A stretch of 64,000 nt of DNA from VHCN01 sp964589935 (GTDB taxonomy: Bacteria; Verrucomicrobiota; Verrucomicrobiia; Limisphaerales; VHCN01): assembly GCA_964589935.1 (NCBI GenBank), contig CAZPVD010000005.1, positions 62,001 to 126,000 on the forward strand. Direction: 5' to 3'. Position 1 is the first letter of the stretch, and each line of letters starts with the position of its first letter. A model generated the notes under the pieces. It was not told where the DNA came from. It saw only the letters and a list, made by a program, of their open reading frames with translations, and made no database searches. The position numbers were made by a program, and so were the translations under genes. Positions 1 through 7,672 of the stretch are shown here, piece after piece.

Positions 1-1
1 A

Positions 2-190
2 GTCCGCCGCGAAGCCGCCGCCGCGCTCGACTCTTACGGCTGGCAGGACAAGACGCGGGGCATTGTCCGTCTCCCCGTGGATCGCGCGATGGAACTTACA
101 GTTCAGGCCTACGGCAAGGATGCGCCTGCCGTCCGGTCGAACCTCGTCGAGCGCGTGACAAAAGCCACCGCGCCGATTTCGTTCGAGTGA
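2..190 (+). CDS. C-terminal end of an unidentified protein (5' truncated by window edge)
   Basis: An open frame enters from the window edge and runs 62 codons to a TGA. The visible part includes YGWQDKTRGIVRLPVDRAME followed by a short charged tail. From memory, a 'YGW-D-x-GIVRIPI-RAMEL' block occurs at the C-terminus of small proteins encoded beside cytochrome oxidase or alternative complex III genes in Verrucomicrobia and Acidobacteria. Its position 59 bases before a cbb3-like operon on the same strand fits that. I cannot name the family, and its N-terminal part is not visible. Confidence 0.6.
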   Translation, partial: VRREAAAALDSYGWQDKTRGIVRLPVDRAMELTVQAYGKDAPAVRSNLVERVTKATAPISFE

Positions 191-249
191 ACCGTGCAAT
201 GAATTTGCAACCCGCCGCGTGCTTCGTCGTCCGCTGCGCCTGACCGCGA

Positions 250-1683
250 ATGAGCACACCAGATTCAACTTGTGCCGTGCCTGCTGCCGCGCCAACGGCT
301 GCGGAACTCGACGCCTCGTGCCGCGCGCCGGTGACGTTCATCTTCTTCAGCGCCGCGATGTGGCTCGTGCTCGCGACGCTGCTCGGCCTCGCCGTTGTGA
401 TTCAGCTCGTCTCGCCGGACTTTCTCGCGCAGCACGCGTGGCTCTCGTATGGACGCCTCCGGCCCGCCGCAGAGAATGCGTTTCTCTACGGCTTCGCATT
501 GCAAGCCGCGTTGGGAGTTGCGCTGTGGATGATTTGCCGTCTCGGACAGGTCGCGCTCAACGCGCCGCTCGCGGTTTTCATCGGCACGAAGTTCTGGAAT
601 CTCGGCGTCACGTTCGGCGTCGTGGGCATCCTGCTCGGCGATAACTCCGGCCACGAAGGGTTTGAACTTCCGCGTTATGCCGCGCCGGTGGTGCTGCTTG
701 GTTATCTCGTCATCGCGGTGAACGCGCTTCTCACGCTGCATCGCCGGCGTGAGCGGGCTCTCTACATCTCGCTTTGGTATTTGCTTGCCGCGCTGCTGTG
801 GCTGCCGTGGATTTTTCTCACCGCCGACTGGCTGCTTCTGCGCCTGCCGGTGCGCGGCGTGATGCAATCGGTCGTGGGCTGGTGGTTCGTGAACAATCTG
901 CACCAGCTCGTGCTTGTGCCGTTCGGCCTCGCGTCCGCTTATTACATCGTGCCGAAGTTCACCGAACGCCCCGTGCATAGCGGTGATCTCGCGCTGTTCG
1001 GTTTCTGGACGCTCGTCCTCGTCGGCGGCTGGGGCGGCATCCCGGCGGGCGCGCCCGTGCCCGCGTGGCTCATCAGCATCAGCGTCGCGGCGTCGTGGCT
1101 CGCGGTCGTCCCGGCGCTCGCGGCCGTGGCGAATCTTTATCTTACATGGAAGGGCCGCTTCGGCATGTTGAAGGACAACGTCGCCCTGCGCTTCCTGTTC
1201 GTCGGCCTGATTTTCTATCTCGCGTGGACGCTCCGGTCGGCGGTGTTCTCGTTCCGCGGCTTGAGCGAGACGGTGCGCTTCACTCCGTTCGACCTCGCGC
1301 AGACGCAGCTTGTGCTTTTTGGCGTGTTTGGAATGCTCATGTTTGGCGCGCTCTACGAGATCGTCCCGCGCGTCGCCGGCGCGGCGTGGGCGTGCGACAA
1401 GATGCCGCGGCTGCATTTCTGGTGCGCGCTCGCTGGAACAGTGCTCATCCAGGCGAGCCTCGCGGCCCCTGCGGCGATTGCTGCGGTCAGTGGAAATGCC
1501 CCGCCCGCGTTCGCGGCGCGGATGCCGGCCATCGCGGTTGTCGGTGCGGCGCTGATTGCGCTGGGCAACCTCGGCTTCGTGATGAACTTCATCGGTCTTG
1601 CGGTGCGCGCCGTTCGCCAGTGCGAGTGCTGCTGCCCGTTTGGTGATTCTTCAAAAACCCAGACCGCGGGGGTGGCGTCATGA
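250..1683 (+). CDS. cbb3-type cytochrome c oxidase subunit I (CcoN) homologue lacking metal ligands
   Basis: 477 residues with about 12 hydrophobic segments, collinear with CcoN: SYGRLRP (67-72), GWWFVNN (210-216), YYIVPKFTERPV (231-242) and FGALYEIVPR (365-374) match canonical CcoN blocks. CcoN normally binds haem b, haem b3 and CuB through six His. Here the RPLH block reads RPAA (Ala74), WWYGHN reads WWFVNN (Asn215), the His-His loop reads GGIPAGAP (262-269), and GHVH reads AQTQ (Gln351, Gln353). All His ligands and the cross-linked Tyr therefore appear absent, so oxygen reduction at this subunit is unlikely. The ATG start puts it 59 bases after the preceding gene; its 3' end overlaps ccoO by four bases (ATGA). 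A structural or electron-transfer membrane partner for the two downstream cytochromes is my inference. Confidence 0.85.
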   Translation: MSTPDSTCAVPAAAPTAAELDASCRAPVTFIFFSAAMWLVLATLLGLAVVIQLVSPDFLAQHAWLSYGRLRPAAENAFLYGFALQAALGVALWMICRLGQVALNAPLAVFIGTKFWNLGVTFGVVGILLGDNSGHEGFELPRYAAPVVLLGYLVIAVNALLTLHRRRERALYISLWYLLAALLWLPWIFLTADWLLLRLPVRGVMQSVVGWWFVNNLHQLVLVPFGLASAYYIVPKFTERPVHSGDLALFGFWTLVLVGGWGGIPAGAPVPAWLISISVAASWLAVVPALAAVANLYLTWKGRFGMLKDNVALRFLFVGLIFYLAWTLRSAVFSFRGLSETVRFTPFDLAQTQLVLFGVFGMLMFGALYEIVPRVAGAAWACDKMPRLHFWCALAGTVLIQASLAAPAAIAAVSGNAPPAFAARMPAIAVVGAALIALGNLGFVMNFIGLAVRAVRQCECCCPFGDSSKTQTAGVAS

Positions 1684-2666
1684 AACGCGGCCCGCTCATT
1701 TTCCTCGGCGCGTTTTTTGCGCTCGCGTGCTCGTGGGCCGCGCTCGTGCTCGCGCCGCAGTTGCAGCTCGGCGCGCTGGAGCCGGACAAAATCATCAACA
1801 GCTCTGCCCTCTACCCCGTGGCGCGGCCCGGTTTCGCGCAGCAGGGCGCGGAGGTCTATCGCGCCAACGGCTGCTTCTACTGTCACACCGAGCAGGTGCG
1901 GCAGGGCGGCATCACGTTCGGCGCGGTGCTCACCGATCCCGGAGCGAAGGCGGCCGCCGTGGCCAGGACGTTGCTTGCGTTGAAGCCGGAGCTGAAGGAC
2001 CCCGCCGGCGCGAAGCTCGCGCTCGCGAAGCCGCCAGTCGTGCTGACGAACGGCACTTCGTTGGATTGGGCGAATGTCGTGATGAAGCCCTTTGCCGATG
2101 TGGATGCGACGGCGGAATTGACATTTACGAACCTCGGCGTGGACATTTCCGCGGGCCTCGGCGCGCGCGGCAGCGTGGCGCGCGATTATATTTTCGACCA
2201 GCGTGTGATGCTCGGCAGTCTTCGCCTCGGCCCCGACCTTGCGAATATCGGCGCGCGCGCGCCGGAGAAGTTCGTCGGCGCGTGGAGTTTTTCCGTCGCG
2301 GCGAAGACGAACGATGTAGCGCAGGCCGCCGAGCGCGCGCAGTGGCACCTCGTTCACCTCTACAACCCGCGCCTCAAGGCGAAGGACTCGACGATGCCGG
2401 GTTATCCGTTTCTTTTTGAGAAGCGTCCCGTGCGCGCCAATGCGAAGCCGTCCGAGGACGCGCTGCCGTTGAGCAGCGACGTGACCGGCGAAGGATTTGA
2501 AATCATTCCAAAGTCCGAGGCCCGCGCGCTCGTCGCGTATCTGTTGAGCCTGAAGCAAACGGCTTCGCTCGCGGAGCGTCCCATCCCGCAGGCGCCGAAA
2601 ATGCCCGTTGCGGCGACGAATGCGTCGCCGACGAACGCGCCCGCCGCGGCCGCGCCGAAACCATGA
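1680..2666 (+). CDS. ccoO: cbb3-type oxidase monohaem cytochrome c subunit (CcoO)
   Basis: 328 residues. An N-terminal membrane anchor (about 5-27) is followed by a periplasmic cytochrome c domain with the CcoO signature GCFYCHTEQVR (CXXCH, about 62-72). Further CcoO blocks are RLGPDLANIG (about 182-191) and STMPGYPFLFEK, whose Met is the usual axial haem ligand. In cbb3 oxidases CcoO passes electrons from CcoP to the CcoN haems. The segment between the CXXCH and RLGPDL blocks is longer than I expect for CcoO, and the C-terminus is an Ala/Pro-rich tail. Translation is probably coupled to both neighbours by ATGA overlaps. Unlike its CcoN partner, it keeps its haem site. Confidence 0.88.
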   Translation: MKRGPLIFLGAFFALACSWAALVLAPQLQLGALEPDKIINSSALYPVARPGFAQQGAEVYRANGCFYCHTEQVRQGGITFGAVLTDPGAKAAAVARTLLALKPELKDPAGAKLALAKPPVVLTNGTSLDWANVVMKPFADVDATAELTFTNLGVDISAGLGARGSVARDYIFDQRVMLGSLRLGPDLANIGARAPEKFVGAWSFSVAAKTNDVAQAAERAQWHLVHLYNPRLKAKDSTMPGYPFLFEKRPVRANAKPSEDALPLSSDVTGEGFEIIPKSEARALVAYLLSLKQTASLAERPIPQAPKMPVAATNASPTNAPAAAAPKP

Positions 2667-3274
2667 GCAACGAGCAGAACATCATCACCACCGAGACCGC
2701 CGAGCCGACCGTCGGCAAGGCCGGCCTGCCCCTGTGGCCCGTGCTGTTGCTCGCCGTGCTGTTTTTCGGCAGCCAGATTTACGTGGACGGCACGAGCGGT
2801 GCGTTTCGCGGCGATGTTTACGCGGAGTCGCTGAAGCTGCCGCCGCCGCGGGGCAATCTGCCGCCGGAGGTGAAGCTCTACATGCGCGGCGAGGAAGTTT
2901 ACTCGAAAAACTGCTCCGCCTGCCACCAGCAGAACGGACTCGGCACGCCGGGGCAGTTCCCGCCGCTCGCCGGTTCGGAATGGGTGCTCAGTCCCTCGCC
3001 GAACCGCACGATCCGCATCCTGCTCGACGCCGTGGGCGGCCCAATCAAGGTCAAGGGCGTGGACATCAACAGCGACGCGATGCTCGCGTGGCGCGACCAA
3101 CTCAAAGAGGATGACATCGCCGCCGTGGTGACGTTCATCCGCGGCAACACGGACTGGGGCAACGCCGCCTCCTTCGTGAAGCCCGAGCAGGTCAAGGCGG
3201 TCAAGGCCGACACGAGCAAACACGCCGGCACGAAATACACCGCCGCCGAGCTGCTCCAGGTGCCGGAAAAGTAG
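2663..3274 (+). CDS. Membrane-anchored monohaem cytochrome c (CcoP-like position)
   Basis: 203 residues. A single hydrophobic segment near residues 22-38 anchors one cytochrome c domain with CSACHQQNG (CXXCH near 86-90), the PPLAGSEWV block and a likely axial Met in NSDAMLAWRDQL. Typical CcoP has two haem c groups, so this one-haem protein is either a reduced CcoP or a separate cytochrome of the cbb3-associated type. It overlaps ccoO by ATGA and ends the three-gene operon. It probably carries electrons on the periplasmic side of the membrane. Confidence 0.83.
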   Translation: MSNEQNIITTETAEPTVGKAGLPLWPVLLLAVLFFGSQIYVDGTSGAFRGDVYAESLKLPPPRGNLPPEVKLYMRGEEVYSKNCSACHQQNGLGTPGQFPPLAGSEWVLSPSPNRTIRILLDAVGGPIKVKGVDINSDAMLAWRDQLKEDDIAAVVTFIRGNTDWGNAASFVKPEQVKAVKADTSKHAGTKYTAAELLQVPEK

Positions 3275-3347
3275 GCCGTTCGCTCTGCGACAATCTCCCT
3301 CGGCATTTTTTGCTGAATAGCCGCGCGCGTTCGCGCATCCTACCGGC

Positions 3348-4310
3348 ATGGCAAACATCATTGCGCGTCCGGACTGGCACGTCTCCGACCGGCTCATCAC
3401 GCCGGAGAAGGCGTATCGCAACCGGCGCGAGTTCCTCAGGCGGATGGGCTTCGCCGGCGGCGGGCTGCTCGCCTCCTCTTTCAGCAGCGGCATGGAAGCG
3501 GCGGAGAAAACTGCCGCGCCTCGCAAGGGCTTCCCCGCGTCGCGCAACAAGGACTTCGACCCCGGCTGGCGTCTCACGGATGAAAAAGTCACGACGGCCT
3601 ACAACAACTACTACGAGTTCTCGACCACCAAGGACCGCGTCCACCTGCTCACGGACAAGTTCAAGACCGACCCGTGGCCGGTGGAGATTTACGGGCTGTG
3701 CGAGAAGCCGATGACGCTCGACGCGCGCGAGCTTGAGGCGATGTTCGGCCTTGAGGAGCGCGTGTATCGCTTCCGCTGCGTCGAGGCGTGGAGCGGCGTG
3801 TTCCCGTGGACGGGCTTCGAGCTGCGCAAGCTCATCGAAAAGGCCGCGCCCAAACCGGAGGCGAAGTTTTTGCGCTTCGAGACTGTCACGCGCCCGGCGG
3901 AAATGCCCGGCTGGCAGCGGCTGATGGTTCAAGGCTACCCGCTGCCCTACAACGAGGGCCTGCGCATGGAGGAGGCCATGCACCCGCTCGTGCTCGTCGC
4001 CACCGGCCTCTACGGCAAACCGCTGCCCAGGCAGAACGGCGCGCCCATCCGCATCGTCGTGCCGTGGAAATACGGCTACAAGAGCATCAAATCCATCGTG
4101 AAGATCGAGTTCGTGGCGAAGCAGCCCGCGACCCTGTGGGAGACGCTTGCGGCCGACGAATACCCCTTCGAGTCGAACGTGAACCCCGCCGTGCCGCACC
4201 CGCGCTGGTCGCAGGCCATCGAGCGCGTGGTGGACACCGGCGACCGCATCCGCACGCTGCCCTACAACGGCTACGGCGACCAGGTGGCCAAGCTCTACAA
4301 GAAGGGGTGA
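3348..4310 (+). CDS. msrP: MsrP (YedY)-type molybdopterin-dependent methionine sulfoxide reductase, catalytic subunit
   Basis: 320 residues, the normal length of this family. A twin-arginine signal RREFLRRMGF lies near residues 27-36, so export is folded with cofactor. The molybdenum-ligating Cys is in YRFRCVEAWSG (about 141-151), followed by PWTGFEL. The C-terminal blocks VPWKYGYKSIKSI and WETLAADEY are typical. In known systems MsrP repairs oxidised methionines in periplasmic proteins using quinol electrons from the haem protein MsrQ. No msrQ gene is next to it here, so electrons must come from elsewhere, perhaps from the upstream cytochromes (inference). It starts 73 bases after the cytochrome operon. 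Confidence 0.9.
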   Translation: MANIIARPDWHVSDRLITPEKAYRNRREFLRRMGFAGGGLLASSFSSGMEAAEKTAAPRKGFPASRNKDFDPGWRLTDEKVTTAYNNYYEFSTTKDRVHLLTDKFKTDPWPVEIYGLCEKPMTLDARELEAMFGLEERVYRFRCVEAWSGVFPWTGFELRKLIEKAAPKPEAKFLRFETVTRPAEMPGWQRLMVQGYPLPYNEGLRMEEAMHPLVLVATGLYGKPLPRQNGAPIRIVVPWKYGYKSIKSIVKIEFVAKQPATLWETLAADEYPFESNVNPAVPHPRWSQAIERVVDTGDRIRTLPYNGYGDQVAKLYKKG

Positions 4311-4340
4311 TGATAAAGGCCGCGTTTGTGGAAATACGAG

Positions 4341-5033
4341 CTACCTCCACCCGTTACGAGACTCATCAACTTCAAACCAGCTTAAAAAAGCACCCACTTT
4401 GTCAACATGAACATAGATCACATTGAAAGGACTACGTAAATCTGAAGCTCTGTGCTCAGGATGAGGTGTAAAAATAAGTGTGTTGGAAGCCTGATGTTCG
4501 ACTGTTTTTACCGGTTCATCCTTCATAATTTGAAGTATTTCTTCGCTCCCCATTCCGGGCTTCAAGCTACTCGCACGTGACTTCAATTCTATCAGATTTA
4601 GTGCCGTTTGGCGTTTAGTTTCCGCCCGCCTTGCGATGATTTCGCGCATGGCATTTTCATTGATCAGCTTTTTAGTTCTGATCGTAACAATTTCCCCATC
4701 GCCATAATCGAATACATTTGTCTGCCGCGTGTCGAAATAATCCTTCTCCGAATAGAGGCTTTGCTTGCCATTGATTATCGGGAATACAGGGCGTTCTTCA
4801 GGTTGTGTTGGAGTAACTTTCTTCTTTCGCAGCATGAATTGATTTGTCCAAGCTTCACCGTTTGCCTGTGCCTCGTTGCTCCTGCGAACTGTCTGCGTGG
4901 ACGACCTGGCGGATGACGAACTTGTATTCGCCATTTGCTGCCGGTCGTTCCTAGCTCTGCCATTTCGGAGTGCCACGGCAGCAACTATCATCAATATGAG
5001 CAGAAAAACGATAAGGGTCTTCTGTCGGTTCAT
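4341..5033 (-). CDS. Hypothetical membrane-anchored protein
   Basis: 230 residues from the ATG preceded by a clear GGAGG about six bases upstream, which decides this start over one 12 bases earlier. One N-terminal hydrophobic helix (about 6-22) leads into a Ser/Thr/Arg-rich stretch and a charged extracytoplasmic domain with no motif I recognise. The DNA is visibly AT-richer than the flanking core genes. It follows the upstream secreted protein by 13 bases on the same strand, so the two probably form an operon. Function unknown. Confidence 0.6.
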   Translation of the reverse strand: MNRQKTLIVFLLILMIVAAVALRNGRARNDRQQMANTSSSSARSSTQTVRRSNEAQANGEAWTNQFMLRKKKVTPTQPEERPVFPIINGKQSLYSEKDYFDTRQTNVFDYGDGEIVTIRTKKLINENAMREIIARRAETKRQTALNLIELKSRASSLKPGMGSEEILQIMKDEPVKTVEHQASNTLIFTPHPEHRASDLRSPFNVIYVHVDKVGAFLSWFEVDESRNGWR

Positions 5034-5046
5034 ACGTGCCTCCATT

Positions 5047-6411
5047 TCATGGATCGCTTCTTCCTAGGCCGGGATATGACCGCACATTTCCTATTCCCTG
5101 TCCTGAAATGTGAAACTCAACGTGCCAGATCAACGGCTCGCTGCCGTGGCCACCTTTAATTTCAAGCCAAGTTACAAAGTTAGCGCGGTAAACAATTTCG
5201 CATAACGGTATCCCCTCAGGAAAATTGTCGTCCCTTTGTGGATTGTCACCAAAATATGAGAATACAGAATCCGGGGGCGGGCCGGGACCATCCAACATGA
5301 ACATCAAGCGTCCAGGCCCTTTTTGCACAAGAGCAGAATCAGGATCATCTTTTGAAGGGTCATTCGGATCTTGTGGATTCGGTTCACTAAGCGTGCTTGT
5401 GATGTCATTTACTCCATCAAAAACAAATGTCATTGTCGGTTTTTCACGTCTCTGCTTGAAGACACAATTGGTCAAGTTAACAGTTCCGGGGACAGAGCAC
5501 GAAATCTCAACCATCTGTCCAATTTTATCACTTCTATTCGTATCAACGCGCGAATGATAGAAAATACGAGGCCCCCAGTTGGTCGCATCAATCAGGCTGC
5601 CATCAGCATTTGTCCCAAACCGTAAATAAACGCTTGGACCTGAGGCTAGATTGTTACTTGGATGGAATATGCCGCTTGAGTTGAAACTGAGTGTTGTTTC
5701 TAGCTTTCCGCCTCCTGGCACAACAGCGGCAAAGGGAATAGTTGACGTCGTAGCGAGTCCGAAGTCGTTCGTCGTGCAGGGTTGATAGACGAAGCAAACA
5801 TTGTTGGACGCGTCGGGTGTCAGGCCATTGACCGTGAACAGGCTGGCTGGGATATTTGTTCCACCTTCATCAACAGGGGCAATGTTGAATTCGTAAGGGT
5901 AGCTATTCGTGTCGCTGGGGTCGCCTTGGGTCTCGAATTTGAGCACCGTGGAGATATTTACGACCTTAATATCAGTCCAGGTCGCTTCATTCACCGTGCG
6001 GCTGTTGTCCACTGAATTGCTCGCATAAAGCCATCCCGCCGGAAGCGGCGGCGGTTCGTTCGTGCTGACAAGCTGTAGAAGACTGTCCGAGTAGGCATTC
6101 AGCGACCCATCATAAAACCAATAATTGCCGCCTGAAACGCCGTCCGGCCATACGATATGGGCGAAGATATACTCGTAATCGGGCGGCGGTCTTTGCTGCA
6201 GGGACGCATACCAAGTTTTGTCTTGATAGTCACCGCCGCTTTCACGACTCCACGTGAAACTCCGCTTGAAGTAGTTGGTTCTGTCCTCATCGGACGATCC
6301 GGGTGTGATGCTGTAAGCCGTGATGTTGGTGCGATCTTCGTTGTAATTATAGACGCGGAAAATCTGCGCTCCCGCCTGTGCCGGGCGCAGCAGCAGCAAG
6401 GCCATCAGCAT
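5047..6411 (-). CDS. Hypothetical secreted protein; 5' end interrupted by an in-frame amber codon
   Basis: 454 residues from the first ATG after the stop. The N-terminus MLMALLLLRPAQAGAQ is a signal-peptide hydrophobic core and cleavage site. The mature part is Asn/Thr/Pro-rich, probably beta-structured, and contains an acidic run in the PNDPSKDDPD region near residue 350; no family is recognised. The same frame continues upstream through a TAG at 6430-6432 to an ATG at 6504 with a good ribosome-binding site, so the original gene was probably 25 codons longer. It is either a fresh nonsense mutant, expressed by re-initiation at this ATG, or a pseudogene in the making. Confidence 0.55.
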   Translation of the reverse strand: MLMALLLLRPAQAGAQIFRVYNYNEDRTNITAYSITPGSSDEDRTNYFKRSFTWSRESGGDYQDKTWYASLQQRPPPDYEYIFAHIVWPDGVSGGNYWFYDGSLNAYSDSLLQLVSTNEPPPLPAGWLYASNSVDNSRTVNEATWTDIKVVNISTVLKFETQGDPSDTNSYPYEFNIAPVDEGGTNIPASLFTVNGLTPDASNNVCFVYQPCTTNDFGLATTSTIPFAAVVPGGGKLETTLSFNSSGIFHPSNNLASGPSVYLRFGTNADGSLIDATNWGPRIFYHSRVDTNRSDKIGQMVEISCSVPGTVNLTNCVFKQRREKPTMTFVFDGVNDITSTLSEPNPQDPNDPSKDDPDSALVQKGPGRLMFMLDGPGPPPDSVFSYFGDNPQRDDNFPEGIPLCEIVYRANFVTWLEIKGGHGSEPLIWHVEFHISGQGIGNVRSYPGLGRSDP

Positions 6412-6429
6412 GGCGACAAATATGCCCGC

Positions 6430-6504
6430 CTAGCGTGCGGCGCGCAAGGGCGCGGCAGGGGTTGCAGTGTCGAGGTTGGATTGGGGTTTGTTCTTCGTCT
6501 TCAT
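6430..6504 (-). other. 24-codon leader segment ending in in-frame TAG, likely original start of the next gene
   Basis: ATG at 6504 is preceded by AAGGAAGTGAAA, a good Shine-Dalgarno. The frame reads MKTKNKPQSNLDTATPAAPL, then RAAR and TAG. After the TAG the same frame reads AGIFVA and joins the signal peptide of the downstream protein without a shift. The basic n-region here plus the hydrophobic core beyond the stop would make one ordinary export signal. A single C-to-T change of a CAG codon would explain the amber. Confidence 0.5.
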
Positions 6505-6543
6505 TTTCACTTCCTTGGGTTCAGTCGTTCCCTTGTTGAAAGA

Positions 6544-7206
6544 TTACGCGCCAATCGTCGCGCTCACGGTCGCGCTCCACGGGCCGTGCTCACCCTTCGT
6601 GTTGACCCAGCGCAGCGCATACCACGCCGTCTTGCCCGCGTCCGTGCTATCGAACTCCATCAGGTAGGGCGTGGTGCGGTCCACGGCTTGCAGGTGCATC
6701 GCCTCGGGGCCGGCGGGAGCGGCGGTGCCGATGAAGAGCCACACCTCGCACGCGGCCACGCCGCTGGGCTTGGCGCGAGAAGTCGGCGTGCTCTCGTCGC
6801 GGAACTCGATCGTGTGGCGCAGCCGCTCCGAAGTATCAATCTTGCCCACCGGCTTGGTGCTGGGCACCGGGGCGGGCGTGTGGATTTGGTCGGCCACGGT
6901 GATTTGCATGGATTGCCGCTGGGCGTCCGTGACGGCGGGGTTCTTCTGCATCTGGCCCACGGCGGCGCGGATGAGCGTGACGTAGGCGGCGCGTGCGTCG
7001 TCCTTGGCCTGCCGGTCACTCAGGGCTTGGGCTTGCGTGGCCTGATGGGTGGCATATTTGTCCGTCCAGTCGGTTTGGGCGGCGGTCAGGGCGGCCAAAT
7101 CGCCGGTGGACACGCCGAGGGCGGCGCGGTTGTTGGTGACAAAGGTGAGGAAGGTGCCCTGCCAGTTGTTGAAGGCCGGGTCGGGTGGTGGGATGAAGTC
7201 AGGCAT
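6544..7206 (-). CDS. Hypothetical protein with C-terminal fibronectin-III-like segment
   Basis: 220 residues starting MPDFIPPPDP, preceded by AAAGGAG about seven bases upstream. The N-terminal half (about 10-100) is helical with regular Ala/Gln/Lys spacing. The second half contains short beta-type blocks ending in AWYALRWVNTKGEHGPWS, which resembles the end of a fibronectin type III domain. No signal peptide is evident. I recognise this as a type of conserved bacterial hypothetical protein but cannot assign a role. It is transcribed away from the 21-bp tandem repeats that begin about 70 bases upstream. Confidence 0.65.
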   Translation of the reverse strand: MPDFIPPPDPAFNNWQGTFLTFVTNNRAALGVSTGDLAALTAAQTDWTDKYATHQATQAQALSDRQAKDDARAAYVTLIRAAVGQMQKNPAVTDAQRQSMQITVADQIHTPAPVPSTKPVGKIDTSERLRHTIEFRDESTPTSRAKPSGVAACEVWLFIGTAAPAGPEAMHLQAVDRTTPYLMEFDSTDAGKTAWYALRWVNTKGEHGPWSATVSATIGA

Positions 7207-7276
7207 GGTTTAACTCCTTTCAATTCAGCATGTTAACTGGTTTACGGACACTCGAAACGGGGGTGTTTTGGATCGG

Positions 7277-7423
7277 GAATCCCTGAGTCCTTCCACGGAA
7301 TGGCTGGGTCCTTCCAAGGAATCCCTGAGCCATTCCAAGGAATCTCTCAGTCCTTCCAAGGAAGGGATGAACCCGTCCAAGGAAGGGTTGAGTGATTCCA
7401 GGGAATCTCTGAGTCCTTCCGTG
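7277..7423. repeat. Seven tandem 21-bp imperfect repeats with TTCC/GGAA dyads
   Basis: Seven consecutive 21-base units of the form GAATCcCTGAGtCCTTCCAAG. Each unit junction creates a small palindrome TTCCAAGGAA or a variant (TTCCACGGAA, TTCCAGGGAA). Read forward, each unit encodes a heptad such as ESLSPSK. The period equals two DNA helical turns, so all dyads would face the same side of the helix. Confidence 0.85.
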
Positions 7424-7506
7424 GCGGGAAGGGATGCGGGAGCGAAGGGAAAGGCGGACGAACGGGCCGGGGCAACTGACTTGGGGAGACGAATCGCTTC
7501 TACATT

Positions 7507-7545
7507 CGGAACTGAACGACGGAACTGAACGACGGAACTGAACGA
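7507..7545. repeat. Three perfect 13-bp tandem repeats
   Basis: The 13-base unit CGGAACTGAACGA occurs three times without spacer, about 85 bases after the 21-bp array. It is a short minisatellite; no function is evident. Confidence 0.85.
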
Positions 7546-7672
7546 CGTTTAGTGTCTATGGAAGCCCCACTGCTCATTGGTGATTGTGGGTTGCGATTAT
7601 CCGAATGCGCCCGCGGGTGCAAGAAAAATCTTCAATTATTTTTCCGAAGCACAAACCGCAAACTGACTGCGC

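Larger units (their letters stand above)
7207..7672. other. Non-coding interval with two tandem-repeat arrays
   Basis: 466 bases between the start of one minus-strand gene and the end of the next. It contains the 21-bp and 13-bp arrays annotated separately. A 87-residue TTG-start frame (7268-7528) runs through the repeats and would give Ser/Glu/Lys heptads. I treat it as a by-product of a 21-base period rather than a gene. Confidence 0.6.

Noticed and set aside
265..1416. 383-residue minus-strand frame
   Set aside because: It is a shadow of the CcoN-like gene, Arg/Glu/His-rich without hydrophobic core.
6157..7236. 359-residue plus-strand frame
   Set aside because: It is the reverse image of two minus-strand genes, with Gly/Arg/His-rich composition and no domain.
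7268..7528. Protein gene across the tandem repeats
   Set aside because: TTG start, no ribosome-binding site, and heptads are a direct result of a 21-base period; kept as a repeat only.
7277..7545. CRISPR array
   Set aside because: The units are contiguous without unique spacers, and there are no cas genes in the window.
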